From an uncultured Lachnospiraceae bacterium (GTDB lineage Bacteria; Bacillota; Clostridia; Lachnospirales; Lachnospiraceae): 64,000 nucleotides of DNA. The stretch is from contig CAMEIX010000009.1 of the NCBI GenBank assembly GCA_945919075.1, forward strand, positions 49,958 to 113,957, in the 5' to 3' direction. Below are positions 35,697 through 44,948 of the stretch, in pieces (positions within the stretch are counted from its first letter, which is position 1; each line of letters opens with the position of its first letter). The position numbers and the translations under genes were made by a program. The notes below the pieces were generated by a model. It made no database searches and had not been told where the DNA came from. It saw only the letters and a list, made by a program, of their open reading frames with translations.

Positions 35697-36990
35697 AGCA
35701 ATAACTGTTAAATATCATGCCACTGTAGGAACTGGTGACATAAGGGTTTGCAAAACTCTTGCCCGGATTTTTGTAAGCGGCAATGGTCCGGTCCACATAT
35801 TCCATCGGGTTTAAGGAAACCTGCGAGGTTTTGCGGACAAGCGCATTTGCAAAATTCTTCAGGGTGTCATAAGAAAAATCGCCGTTATGGGAGGAAGCGG
35901 ATTCCTTCAAAACCTCTTCGTCAATGGAAAGGGTTCTGTCAGGCTGCATCCGAATTCCCATCTTGTTCATTTCTTCCTGATAAAGGGATGCAATCTTACC
36001 CATTTCGCGGGTGAGTTTATTGCTGATTCCGGATTCCGGTGTATAACCGCCGGCTGCACTTACAAAGGAGTTGTAACTGCCAATCAGGGAACTTACATTG
36101 TCGGTAAGGGACTCCACATCCGTCTTTAATCCAATACTTACGGGAATTTCTCCATCGGTTTCTCCTACCAGTTCAATTTCATAATTCTGCCCAACCGTAA
36201 AGGTGTTGGAAGCAGTGCTTCGCGGTTGTCCGTTTAAGGTAAAGGAAGAGTTGGATGCCTGCTTGGTGGTGTAGGCCAGACCGAAGTATTCTACTGCGCC
36301 GGCTCTCTTTTCCGTGTGATCATCGGAAATGGTGAAAATGGTATCCTTGCCTTCCTTAAGGCCGGTAAAGGTGGAAGTGAGGCGGATGGAACTGCGTGCA
36401 TCCCCTTCGTCCAATCTGGCGTGGATGCCGATGTCTGCGTTGTTGATCAGGCGAACCAGACGATTCTGCACTTCTTTATTGCTTTCGTTCTCATCAATAT
36501 GGAACTGGAACTGATAATTTAAGTCGTTGATGGCAATGTCGAAGGAGTATACATCGGACGGCAGGCCGATGCGACTGTCCGGTAAATAGGTACCCATGTT
36601 TTCCTGTCCGGTGGCAAGGTGTTCCACCGAAATTTCCAAAACAGGAGCGGGACTGTTTTTAGAGCCGTCACCAATATAAGTGGCAAGTACGGCATCCGGG
36701 TTGGATGAAGATGCGGTTTTTTTGCCTAATACGGAATCAGCCTCCAAATCACCGAGACCGGCAATGGTATTGTGCAACTGTCTTGCGTTTTCCTTAATAC
36801 TAACGGCATACTCCTGCGTTTCCTTATTCTTAACATCAAGGTACCAGGGGGATTCTTTATTCAGTTTGACAATGGAATTGTAAATTTTGCGAAGTTCACT
36901 CTTCTTATGCGTATCATACTGAGTCGTACTTTTAGGCGCATAAGCAGTGAGATAGTGATTATAGACATTGTTTAAAATTGCATTGCTCAA
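35695..36990 (-). CDS. Orphan FliD-like flagellar protein
   Basis: 431 residues on the minus strand, starting at TTG (36990) with AAAGGAGGG 9 nt upstream. VEHLATGQENMGTY, FDIAINDLNYQFQFHI, VQNRLVRLINNADIGIHARL and SIRLTSTFTGLKEG are the repeated beta motifs of the FliD central domains, and LIGSYNSFVSAA resembles the FliD C-terminal domain. It lacks the FliD N-terminal LxSGxD segment and ends with YVTSSYSGMIFNSYC. It may be an alternative cap, an export-related protein, or a cytoplasmic FliD relative. It lies alone next to the ribosomal genes, away from the main flagellar block. Confidence 0.65.
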   Translation of the reverse strand: MSNAILNNVYNHYLTAYAPKSTTQYDTHKKSELRKIYNSIVKLNKESPWYLDVKNKETQEYAVSIKENARQLHNTIAGLGDLEADSVLGKKTASSSNPDAVLATYIGDGSKNSPAPVLEISVEHLATGQENMGTYLPDSRIGLPSDVYSFDIAINDLNYQFQFHIDENESNKEVQNRLVRLINNADIGIHARLDEGDARSSIRLTSTFTGLKEGKDTIFTISDDHTEKRAGAVEYFGLAYTTKQASNSSFTLNGQPRSTASNTFTVGQNYEIELVGETDGEIPVSIGLKTDVESLTDNVSSLIGSYNSFVSAAGGYTPESGISNKLTREMGKIASLYQEEMNKMGIRMQPDRTLSIDEEVLKESASSHNGDFSYDTLKNFANALVRKTSQVSLNPMEYVDRTIAAYKNPGKSFANPYVTSSYSGMIFNSYC

Positions 36991-37313
36991 AAGAATACCC
37001 TCCTTTCTTCCTTGAAATTAACGTGCCTGCACTAAAATCCGTTCATAGTGCGCTTGTGTAAGCGTCAACACACGTCCATAAGGGTATAGTAACCTACTTT
37101 TATGCCTACATTTTAACACTGTCACAGGCAAATTTCAATCATTATTTCTTGAATTTTCCTATATTTTCCTATATTATGGAGAGGAATTGAAAAAAATATA
37201 TAGAAAGTCATTGACTGATACTTGCTTCCTGTGGTATAGTATCAAAGCGAGATGAGATTTAGGTCTTTTTTTTATGCTTAAATTTAAGATAGGAAACGCG
37301 TGGAGGTGGAGAG
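36991..37313 (+). promoter_or_regulatory. Divergent spacer with promoter of the rpmG-secE-nusG operon
   Basis: A clear promoter for the plus-strand operon: TTGACT (37211-37216), 18 nt, TATAGT (37235-37240). AGGTGGAGAG near 37304 is the rpmG ribosome site. The minus-strand part holds only the ribosome site of the FliD-like gene; I find no convincing sigma-28 promoter there. The stretch 37020-37200 is A+T-rich with a CGCTT/AAGCG hairpin and nothing else recognised. Confidence 0.75.
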
Positions 37314-37463
37314 ATGCGTACAAAGATTACATTAGCATGTACAGAATGCAAACAGCGTAATTACAATACTACAAAGGATAAGAAAACACATCCTGACAGA
37401 ATGGAAACCAAGAAATATTGTAGATTCTGCAAGACTCATACAATGCACAAGGAGACCAAATAA
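37314..37463 (+). CDS. rpmG: 50S ribosomal protein L33
   Basis: 49 residues, [20 protein letters not shown] then [16 protein letters not shown]. It carries both CxxC pairs (CTEC, CRFC), i.e. the zinc-binding C+ form. Ribosome site GGAGG 5-6 nt before the ATG. It is followed after 21 nt by secE, the usual order in Firmicutes. Confidence 0.96.
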   Translation: MRTKITLACTECKQRNYNTTKDKKTHPDRMETKKYCRFCKTHTMHKETK

Positions 37464-37484
37464 TCGGGTCTAAAAGGAGAGAAT

Positions 37485-37688
37485 ATGGCAGATTCAGCAG
37501 AAAAGAAAGCAAAACACGGCTTCTTTCACAATGTATCTATTGAATTTAAGAAGATTATTTGGCCGGACAAGAAAACTACGTTCAAGCAGTCCGTTGCAGT
37601 TGTCGCAATTTCAATAGTAGCCGGTGTTATCATCGCTGTTGTTGATGCAGTGGCTAAATATGGCGTCAATTTCTTAATTTCATTATAA
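37485..37688 (+). CDS. secE: Preprotein translocase subunit SecE
   Basis: 67 residues with FKKIIWPDKKTTFKQSVAVV, the conserved amphipathic helix, then a single membrane helix (VAISIVAGVIIAVVDAVA) and a short C-terminal segment. It clamps SecY in the membrane channel. Between rpmG and nusG as usual. Confidence 0.96.
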   Translation: MADSAEKKAKHGFFHNVSIEFKKIIWPDKKTTFKQSVAVVAISIVAGVIIAVVDAVAKYGVNFLISL

Positions 37689-37703
37689 GATGAGGGTGAT
37701 TGT

Positions 37704-38222
37704 ATGGCAGAGGCAAATTGGTATGTAGTGCATACGTACTCCGGATATGAAAACAAGGTCAAAGCCAATATTGAAAAAACAATTGAGAACAACAAGCACC
37801 TTGCAGAAGAAATTCTGGAAGTAAGAGTTCCCATGCAGGACGTGGTTGAAGTAAAGAATGGTGTGAAAAAGACCGTTCAGAAAAAAATGTTCCCCGGATA
37901 TGTTTTGCTTAATATGGTAATGAACGATGACACCTGGTATGTTGTCCGCAACACCAGAGGTGTTACCGGTTTCGTAGGACCGGGAAGCAAACCCGTGCCC
38001 CTTACGGAAGCTGAGATGAAGCCGCTTGGCATCAAATCGGACAACGTTACGATTGACTTTGGCGAAGGCGACAGCATTGCTGTTGTGGCCGGCGTATGGA
38101 AGGATACCGTTGGTATCGTACAGAAACTGGATTATGGTAAGCAGACCGCTACCATCAATGTAGAGCTGTTCGGAAGAGAAACTCCCGTGGAAATCAGTTT
38201 CGCGGAAGTGAGAAAACTGTAA
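37704..38222 (+). CDS. nusG: Transcription termination/antitermination protein NusG
   Basis: 172 residues. N-terminal NGN domain (NWYVVHTYSGYENKVKANIE, KMFPGYVLLNM, VVRNTRGVTGFVG) and C-terminal KOW domain (GDSIAVVAGVWKDTVGIVQK). It binds RNA polymerase and links transcription with Rho or the ribosome. Standard length and place. Confidence 0.97.
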   Translation: MAEANWYVVHTYSGYENKVKANIEKTIENNKHLAEEILEVRVPMQDVVEVKNGVKKTVQKKMFPGYVLLNMVMNDDTWYVVRNTRGVTGFVGPGSKPVPLTEAEMKPLGIKSDNVTIDFGEGDSIAVVAGVWKDTVGIVQKLDYGKQTATINVELFGRETPVEISFAEVRKL

Positions 38223-38279
38223 TCCGAACTGCTTGTAAGGAAACATTATATTTGGTATTTTCTGCACCGATAAGGGGCG

Positions 38280-38388
38280 TGAGCTTTTTACACGGACAGA
38301 TGATATAGGCAACAAAGGTATGCGAAAGCATACAGTGGGAGCTCTGCAAAGGCAGGGCGCCAGATTACCACATTATAGGAGGTGCCAT
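38280..38388 (+). promoter_or_regulatory. rplK leader, possible L1 autoregulatory site
   Basis: The 167-nt nusG-rplK spacer contains GTATGC/GCATAC (around 38322-38333), then GTGGGAG (38336), GGCAGGGCGCC and a closing TACCACA just before AGGAGGTG. GTGG...CCAC closure before rplK is a common place for ribosomal protein L1 to repress the L11-L1 operon. Prediction only. Confidence 0.45.
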
Positions 38389-38389
38389 T

Positions 38390-38815
38390 ATGGCAAAGAA
38401 AGTCGAAGGATACATCAAGTTACAGATTCCTGCCGGCAAAGCAACACCGGCTCCGCCTGTTGGTCCTGCACTTGGACAGCACGGCGTTAACATCGTTGAA
38501 TTCACAAAGCAGTTCAACGCAAGAACAGCAGATAAGGGTGATGTAATCATCCCTGTTGTAATTACCGTATATGCAGACAGAAGTTTCAGCTTCGTTACAA
38601 AGACTCCGCCTGCTGCAGTACTGTTAAAGAAAGCTTGCAACATCAAATCCGGTTCAGGCGTTCCTAACAAAACAAAGGTAGCAACCATTTCCAAGGCAAA
38701 GGTTCAGGAAATCGCTGAAATGAAGATGCCGGATTTAAATGCTGCCAGCCTGGAAGCTGCCATGAGCATGATTGCCGGTACAGCAAGAAGTATGGGTATT
38801 GTAGTAGAAGACTAA
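38390..38815 (+). CDS. rplK: 50S ribosomal protein L11
   Basis: 141 residues, standard. [20 protein letters not shown] (N domain) and [16 protein letters not shown], ending [10 protein letters not shown]. Part of the GTPase-associated centre of the large subunit. Ribosome site AGGAGGTG. Confidence 0.98.
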   Translation: MAKKVEGYIKLQIPAGKATPAPPVGPALGQHGVNIVEFTKQFNARTADKGDVIIPVVITVYADRSFSFVTKTPPAAVLLKKACNIKSGSGVPNKTKVATISKAKVQEIAEMKMPDLNAASLEAAMSMIAGTARSMGIVVED

Positions 38816-38871
38816 TTTGTAGACAGATTGGGAGACGTAAAACGTCGTTAGAACCATAGGAGGAATTAATA

Positions 38872-39561
38872 ATGAAGCATGGTAAGAAATATAGCGAAGC
38901 TGCAAAATTGGTAGATCGCACAACTTTTTATGAAGCAGCAGATGCAATTGCTCTTGTTAAGAAGACTGCAACTGCTAAATTTGATGAGACTGTTGAAGCT
39001 CATATCAGAACAGGCTGTGACGGACGTCATGCTGACCAGCAGATCCGTGGCGCAGTAGTTCTTCCCAACGGAACCGGTAAAACTGTTAAGGTTTTGGTTT
39101 TCGCTAAGGGTGATAAGGTAAATGAAGCAGAAGCTGCCGGCGCAGATTATGTTGGTGGTGAAGAGCTCATTCCCAAGATTCAGAATGATGGCTGGTTAGA
39201 CTTTGACGTTGTTGTAGCAACCCCTGACATGATGGGTGTTGTAGGTCGTCTTGGTAAAGTACTTGGTCCTAAAGGTTTAATGCCTAACCCTAAAGCAGGT
39301 ACCGTTACCATGGATGTTACCAAAGCAGTTAACGATATCAAAGCAGGTAAGATCGAATACAGACTTGACAAAGCAAACATCATTCATGTTCCTGTTGGTA
39401 AGGTTTCCTTCACCGAGGAACAGCTTTCCGAGAACTTTACAGCACTTATGGATGCTATCGTAAAAGCAAAACCCTCTACCCTGAAAGGTCAGTATTTAAA
39501 GAGTGTTACTCTTACAACTACCATGGGTCCTGGTGTGAAACTCAGTGTTGCTAAGTACTAA
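38872..39561 (+). CDS. rplA: 50S ribosomal protein L1
   Basis: 229 residues. [40 protein letters not shown] followed by [11 protein letters not shown], and [15 protein letters not shown]1 forms the mobile stalk of the large subunit and represses its own operon in many bacteria. Ribosome site AGGAGG. Confidence 0.98.
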   Translation: MKHGKKYSEAAKLVDRTTFYEAADAIALVKKTATAKFDETVEAHIRTGCDGRHADQQIRGAVVLPNGTGKTVKVLVFAKGDKVNEAEAAGADYVGGEELIPKIQNDGWLDFDVVVATPDMMGVVGRLGKVLGPKGLMPNPKAGTVTMDVTKAVNDIKAGKIEYRLDKANIIHVPVGKVSFTEEQLSENFTALMDAIVKAKPSTLKGQYLKSVTLTTTMGPGVKLSVAKY

Positions 39562-39582
39562 GAAAAAAATGTCTGAAAGGGG

Positions 39583-39612
39583 TTGACATCTGTCAGCCCC
39601 TTATGATATTAT
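39583..39612 (+). promoter_or_regulatory. Sigma-70 promoter for rplJ-rplL
   Basis: TTGACA (39583-39588), 18 nt, TATTAT (39607-39612). The -35 lies in a GGGGTTGACA/TGTCAGCCCC inverted repeat that could also act as a weak terminator for rplA. Confidence 0.75.
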
Positions 39613-39616
39613 ATCC

Positions 39617-39745
39617 AAGGTCGTAAGACCAAGCCGAAGACAGTAGGTACCGGAATCTATAGATTCTGGTGTAAGCGCAGGTCGCCTACCGAGGAAAGAG
39701 TTTATTTAAGACTTTATGCCTTCCTGTCTTCAGGGAGGCTTTTCT
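39617..39745 (+). ncRNA. Ribosomal protein L10 leader with attenuator
   Basis: Matches the L10 leader pattern: AGACAGTAGGTACCGG, an internal AATCTATAGATT hairpin, GTAAGCGCAGGTCGCCTACC (pairs GTAGG/CCTAC) and GAGGAAAGAG. It ends in a terminator-like stem GCCTTCCT/AGGGAGGC (39718-39739) with TTTTC. L10, with L12, binds this leader and lowers expression of rplJ-rplL. Confidence 0.88.
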
Positions 39746-39806
39746 TATAATAGAAAACTCCTTTCGGCAAGGGGAAACCCAAAAGAATCTATAAGGAGGT
39801 AAAGAA

Positions 39807-40373
39807 ATGGCTAAGGTTGAATTGAAACAGCCCATCGTACAGGAGATTTCCGAAAGAATCAAAGATGCACAGTCTGTGGTACTCGTTGATTACAGAGGTC
39901 TTACTGTAGAACAGGATACACAGCTTCGTCGTGAATTACGTCAGGCCGGTGTAACTTACAAGGTTTACAAGAACACCATGATGAAACGTGCTTTCGAAGG
40001 AACAGCATGTGAAGAGCTTAGCAAATATCTGGAAGAGCCCAGCGCAATGGCAGTATCTGATACAGATGCAACTGCTCCTGCAAGAGTTCTTGCTAAATTT
40101 GCGAAGACAGCTAACAAGCTTGAAATCAAAGGTGGTATTGTAGAAGGAAACGTTTACGATGCAGCAGGTATTGGCGTAATCGCAAACATCCCTTCCAGAG
40201 ACGAACTTATTTCCAAGTTACTTGGTTCCTTACAGTCTCCGATTACCAACTTCGCTCGTGTCATGAACCAGTTGGCAGAAAAAGGTGGCGCCGGAGCATG
40301 CGAAGCTCCCGCTGCAGCAGAAGAATCTGCTCCTGAAGCAGATCCTGCAGAAGAAGCTCCTGTTGAAGCTTAA
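39807..40373 (+). CDS. rplJ: 50S ribosomal protein L10
   Basis: 188 residues. VVLVDYRGLTVEQDTQLRRE, YKVYKNTMMKRA and SAMAVSDTDATAPARVLAKF. The C-terminal tail is Ala/Glu-rich (APAAAEESAPEADPAEEAP), longer than in Escherichia coli and common in this group. It anchors L12 dimers at the stalk base. Confidence 0.97.
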   Translation: MAKVELKQPIVQEISERIKDAQSVVLVDYRGLTVEQDTQLRRELRQAGVTYKVYKNTMMKRAFEGTACEELSKYLEEPSAMAVSDTDATAPARVLAKFAKTANKLEIKGGIVEGNVYDAAGIGVIANIPSRDELISKLLGSLQSPITNFARVMNQLAEKGGAGACEAPAAAEESAPEADPAEEAPVEA

Positions 40374-40428
40374 TCAACAAACGAAACGATACTATTAATT
40401 TTGAAAACAAATTTGGAGGTAATTAGAA

Positions 40429-40800
40429 ATGGCTAAATTAACAGCTCAGGAACTCATTGACGCTATCAAAGAGTTAACCGTATTAGAATTAAATGACTTA
40501 GTAAAAGCATGTGAAGAAGAATTCGGCGTATCCGCAGCAGCAGGTGTTGTAGTTGCAGCAGCTGGCCCTGCAGAAGCAGTTGAAGAAAAGACTGAATTCG
40601 ACGTTGAACTTACTGAAGTAGGTGCAGAAAAAGTTAAAGTTATCAAGGTTGTTCGTGAAATCACCGGCCTTGGTCTTAAGGAAGCAAAAGATCTTGTTGA
40701 TGGCGCTCCTAAGGTTCTCAAAGAGCAGGTTTCCAAAGAAGAAGCTGAAGACATCAAGAAGAAAGTGGAAGAAGTTGGCGCTAAGGTTACTCTTAAGTAA
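40429..40800 (+). CDS. rplL: 50S ribosomal protein L7/L12
   Basis: 123 residues. N-terminal dimerisation helices ([20 protein letters not shown]), an Ala-rich hinge and a C-terminal domain ([20 protein letters not shown]). Recruits translation factors to the ribosome. Confidence 0.98.
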   Translation: MAKLTAQELIDAIKELTVLELNDLVKACEEEFGVSAAAGVVVAAAGPAEAVEEKTEFDVELTEVGAEKVKVIKVVREITGLGLKEAKDLVDGAPKVLKEQVSKEEAEDIKKKVEEVGAKVTLK

Positions 40801-40830
40801 TTTGCCCCGGATTCCAAACCGAAATGTTTA

Positions 40831-40866
40831 TACTGTGCAGGGGGCTCCCCTGTACAGTATTTTTTT
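40831..40866 (+). terminator. rplL-rpoB attenuator
   Basis: TACTGTGCAGGGG (40831-40843), loop GCT, CCCCTGTACAGTA (40847-40859) and seven T. Partial termination here is known to give more L12 than RNA polymerase subunits. Confidence 0.9.
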
Positions 40867-40928
40867 CTCTAAGGAAGTTCGCCCCTGTTCTCTAAAAAAT
40901 AAATTCTTATTAAATCCCAAAATTATTC

Positions 40929-40957
40929 TTGACTTTAATTCCCATTTGTAGTAGCAT
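40929..40957 (+). promoter_or_regulatory. Possible promoter for rpoBC
   Basis: TTGACT (40929-40934), 17 nt, TAGCAT (40952-40957), about 90 nt before the rpoB start. The -10 is imperfect. Confidence 0.45.
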
Positions 40958-41049
40958 GGATACTGCACTATTTCGTGTGCTATGTCTATTTTGCGTGCCC
41001 AAAAACGACAAAATAGGTCAATATCATAGAAAAACGGGGTGAAAAGTCA

Positions 41050-44000
41050 ATGGAAAAGAACAGAATACGTCCACTTGCCACAGGCAAAAACACACGTATG
41101 AGTTATTCACGACAAAAAGAGGTACTTGAAATGCCCAACCTGATTGAAGTCCAGAAGGATTCCTATCAGTGGTTTTTGGATGAAGGCTTAAAAGAAGTCT
41201 TCGATGACATTTCTCCGATTGCGGACTACAGCGGATCTTTAAGTCTGGAATTCGTAGACTTCGAGTTGTGTGAAGACGATGTGAAATATTCTATTGAAGA
41301 ATGTAAGGAGAGGGATGCTACATACGCAGCACCGCTCAAAGTGAAAGTTCGTCTTAATAATAAGGAGAAGGATGAAATCACGGAACATGAAATTTTCATG
41401 GGTGATCTTCCTATCATGACAGCAACCGGTACCTTCGTAATCAATGGTGCGGAACGTGTTATCGTCAGCCAGTTGGTTCGTTCTCCCGGTATTTATTACG
41501 GAATCGGTCATGATAAAATCGGAAAGAAACTGTTCTCCTCCACAGTAATACCGAACCGTGGGGCATGGTTGGAATACGAAACCGATTCCAATGATGTATT
41601 TTATGTGCGTGTGGACAGAACCAGAAAGGTTCCCATCACTGTTCTTCTCAGGGCTCTCGGTCTTGGCACTAACGAAGAAATCAGAGAGTTGTTCGGCGAG
41701 GAAGCAAAAATTGAAGCCAGCTTTACCAAGGACACTGCTGAAAGTTATCAGGAGGGTCTGTTAGAGTTATACAAAAAGATCCGTCCCGGCGAACCTTTGA
41801 GCGTGGAAAGTGCAGAAAGCCTTATTACCGCTATGTTCTTTGACCCCAGAAGATATGATTTGGCTAAGGTCGGCAGATATAAATTTAATAAGAAACTTGC
41901 GCTTAGAAACCGAATCCGCAACCAGATTCTTGCTGCAGATGTAGTGGATCCTTCTACCGGTGAGGTGATTGCAAGTGCAGGTACCAAGGTAACTCCGGAA
42001 CTGGCTGATGAAATCCAGAATGCGGCAGTACCTTTCGTATATATTCAGACAGAAGAAAAGAACGAGAAAGTTCTTTCTAATATGATGGTTGATATTCAGG
42101 CTCACATTGACTGTAACCCCGAAGAACTGGGCGTTACGGAACTGGTATATTATCCTGTGCTTCGCCAGATCATTGACGAATATGCAGAGGACCCGGAAGC
42201 CCTTGCGGAAGCCATTAAGAAGAACATTCATGAATTGATTCCGAAGCATATTACCAAGGAGGATATCTTTGCTTCCGTAAACTATAATATGCATCTGGAA
42301 TATGGTCTGGGTAATGATGATGATATCGACCACTTAGGAAACAGACGTATTCGTGCGGTTGGTGAACTTCTTCAGAACCAGTATCGTATCGGTCTTTCCA
42401 GAATGGAAAGAGTGGTTCGTGAAAGAATGACGACCCATGATGCAGAGGAAATTTCTCCTCAGGCACTTATTAATATTAAACCGGTTACGGCTGCTGTTAA
42501 GGAATTCTTCGGTTCCTCCCAGCTGTCTCAGTTTATGGATCAGAACAACCCTCTTGGTGAACTTACCCACAAGAGACGTCTTTCCGCACTTGGTCCCGGC
42601 GGTTTGTCCAGAGACCGTGCCGGATTCGAAGTTCGAGACGTACATTACTCCCATTATGGAAGAATGTGTCCTATCGAAACTCCTGAAGGTCCTAACATCG
42701 GTCTGATTAACTCTCTTGCAAGCTATGCAAGAATTAATCAGTATGGTTTTGTGGAAGCACCTTATCGTAAGATTGATAAGACTGACCCGGCAAATCCCCG
42801 TGTTACCGACGAAGTTGTTTATATGACTGCGGATGAAGAAGATAATTATCATGTAGCTCAGGCGAATGAAGCATTGGATGCAGAAGGACATTTTGTAAAG
42901 AATTCCGTATCCGGTCGTTATCGCGAAGAGACTCAGGAATATCCTAAGGCTATGTTCGATTATATGGACGTATCCCCTAAGATGGTATTCTCCGTTGCTA
43001 CCGCATTAATTCCTTTCCTGGAAAATGATGATGCTAACCGTGCGCTGATGGGTTCCAACATGCAGCGTCAGGCGGTTCCTCTTATGCTGACGGAAGCACC
43101 TGTGGTTGGTACCGGTATGGAAACCAAGGTTGCAGTAGACTCCGGTGTCTGCGTTGTAGCAAAGAAAGCAGGTACCATTGATTATGTATCTTCTAAACTG
43201 ATTAAGATTACTTATGATGATGGAGAAAAGGATGAATATCATCTGACTAAGTTTTCAAGAAGCAACCAGTCCAACTGTTACAACCAGAGACCCATTGTAT
43301 TCAAGGGAGATCATGTTGCACAGGGACAGGTTATTGCAGATGGCCCTTCCACATCCGAAGGGGAACTTGCTCTTGGTAAGAACCCTCTGATTGGATTTAT
43401 GACCTGGGAAGGTTACAACTACGAAGATGCGGTACTTTTAAGTGAAAGACTTGTACAGGAAGATGTTTATACCTCCATTCATATAGAAGAATATGAAGCA
43501 GAAGCCCGTGATACCAAGCTCGGACCCGAGGAAATTACCCGTGATGTTCCCGGTGTCGGAGATGATGCATTAAAGGATCTGGATGACAGAGGTATTATCC
43601 GTATCGGTGCAGAGGTTCGTGCCGGAGATATTCTGGTTGGTAAAGTAACTCCTAAGGGAGAGACAGAACTGACCGCAGAGGAAAGACTGCTCCGTGCAAT
43701 CTTTGGCGAAAAGGCAAGAGAAGTGCGTGATACTTCCCTTAAGGTTCCTCACGGTGAGTATGGTATCGTGGTAGATGCCAAGGTATTTACCAGAGAGAAC
43801 AGCGACGAGCTTTCTCCGGGTGTAAATCAGGCAGTGCGTATTTACATTGCACAGAAGAGAAAGATTTCCGTAGGTGACAAGATGGCTGGTCGTCACGGTA
43901 ACAAGGGTGTTGTTTCCCGCGTATTACCTGTAGAAGATATGCCTTACCTTCCTAACGGCCGTCCTTTGGACATCGTTTTGAATCCGTTGGGTGTGCCTTC

Positions 44001-44907
44001 CCGTATGAATATCGGACAGGTCTTGGAAATTCACCTTTCCCTTGCGGCAAAAGCTCTTGGATTTAATGTTGCAACACCCGTATTTGACGGTGCAAACGAA
44101 GTGGATATTATGGACACCCTGGATCTGGCAAATGACTATGTAAATCTGGAGTGGGAAGAATTCGAAAAGAAACATGGCGAGGAGCTGCTTCCTGAAGTAC
44201 TTCAGTATCTGTCAGACAACAGAGAACACAGAAAACTTTGGAAGGGCGTGCCTATTTCAAGAGATGGTAAAGTAAGACTTCGCGACGGACGTACCGGAGA
44301 ATATTTTGACGGTCCCGTTACCATCGGTCACATGCATTATCTGAAACTGCATCATCTGGTAGACGATAAGATCCATGCACGTTCTACCGGACCGTACTCC
44401 TTAGTTACCCAGCAGCCTCTCGGTGGTAAGGCTCAGTTTGGTGGTCAGCGTTTCGGTGAAATGGAAGTTTGGGCACTGGAAGCATATGGTGCATCCTACA
44501 CCTTACAGGAAATCCTGACCGTGAAGTCCGATGATGTGGTTGGTCGTGTAAAGACTTATGAAGCAATTATCAAGGGCGACAATATCCCTGAACCCGGTAT
44601 TCCGGAATCCTTCAAGGTATTGTTAAAAGAATTACAGGCACTTGGTATGGATGTTCGTGTTCTTCGTGAGGACCAGACCGAAGTTGAAATCATGGAGACC
44701 ATTGATTACAGCGATTCGGATTATCGCTATGAAATCGAAGGAGACCGTAAGGACTACAACGATTATGAAAAAGAGTCTTTGGGCGAATATGGTTACCAGA
44801 GCAAAGAGTTTGATGAGGACGGCGAACTGGTAAGCACAGAAGACGATTTCAACGAAGAATTCGAAGAGGTATTCGAGGAAACATTTGAAGGTGACGACGA
44901 ATTCTAA
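41050..44907 (+). CDS. rpoB: DNA-directed RNA polymerase subunit beta
   Basis: 1285 residues. N-terminal [20 protein letters not shown]; the rifampicin region [20 protein letters not shown] followed by [14 protein letters not shown] has the sensitive-type residues; MKMAG-type core [15 protein letters not shown]; and the C terminus [20 protein letters not shown]. The last ~70 residues are an acidic extension. Ribosome site GGGGTG, 11 nt before rpoC's spacer. Confidence 0.99.
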   Translation: MEKNRIRPLATGKNTRMSYSRQKEVLEMPNLIEVQKDSYQWFLDEGLKEVFDDISPIADYSGSLSLEFVDFELCEDDVKYSIEECKERDATYAAPLKVKVRLNNKEKDEITEHEIFMGDLPIMTATGTFVINGAERVIVSQLVRSPGIYYGIGHDKIGKKLFSSTVIPNRGAWLEYETDSNDVFYVRVDRTRKVPITVLLRALGLGTNEEIRELFGEEAKIEASFTKDTAESYQEGLLELYKKIRPGEPLSVESAESLITAMFFDPRRYDLAKVGRYKFNKKLALRNRIRNQILAADVVDPSTGEVIASAGTKVTPELADEIQNAAVPFVYIQTEEKNEKVLSNMMVDIQAHIDCNPEELGVTELVYYPVLRQIIDEYAEDPEALAEAIKKNIHELIPKHITKEDIFASVNYNMHLEYGLGNDDDIDHLGNRRIRAVGELLQNQYRIGLSRMERVVRERMTTHDAEEISPQALINIKPVTAAVKEFFGSSQLSQFMDQNNPLGELTHKRRLSALGPGGLSRDRAGFEVRDVHYSHYGRMCPIETPEGPNIGLINSLASYARINQYGFVEAPYRKIDKTDPANPRVTDEVVYMTADEEDNYHVAQANEALDAEGHFVKNSVSGRYREETQEYPKAMFDYMDVSPKMVFSVATALIPFLENDDANRALMGSNMQRQAVPLMLTEAPVVGTGMETKVAVDSGVCVVAKKAGTIDYVSSKLIKITYDDGEKDEYHLTKFSRSNQSNCYNQRPIVFKGDHVAQGQVIADGPSTSEGELALGKNPLIGFMTWEGYNYEDAVLLSERLVQEDVYTSIHIEEYEAEARDTKLGPEEITRDVPGVGDDALKDLDDRGIIRIGAEVRAGDILVGKVTPKGETELTAEERLLRAIFGEKAREVRDTSLKVPHGEYGIVVDAKVFTRENSDELSPGVNQAVRIYIAQKRKISVGDKMAGRHGNKGVVSRVLPVEDMPYLPNGRPLDIVLNPLGVPSRMNIGQVLEIHLSLAAKALGFNVATPVFDGANEVDIMDTLDLANDYVNLEWEEFEKKHGEELLPEVLQYLSDNREHRKLWKGVPISRDGKVRLRDGRTGEYFDGPVTIGHMHYLKLHHLVDDKIHARSTGPYSLVTQQPLGGKAQFGGQRFGEMEVWALEAYGASYTLQEILTVKSDDVVGRVKTYEAIIKGDNIPEPGIPESFKVLLKELQALGMDVRVLREDQTEVEIMETIDYSDSDYRYEIEGDRKDYNDYEKESLGEYGYQSKEFDEDGELVSTEDDFNEEFEEVFEETFEGDDEF

Positions 44908-44948
44908 AATAGACTTTAGTGACTTTAGCATGGAAGGGAGTACCAAAA

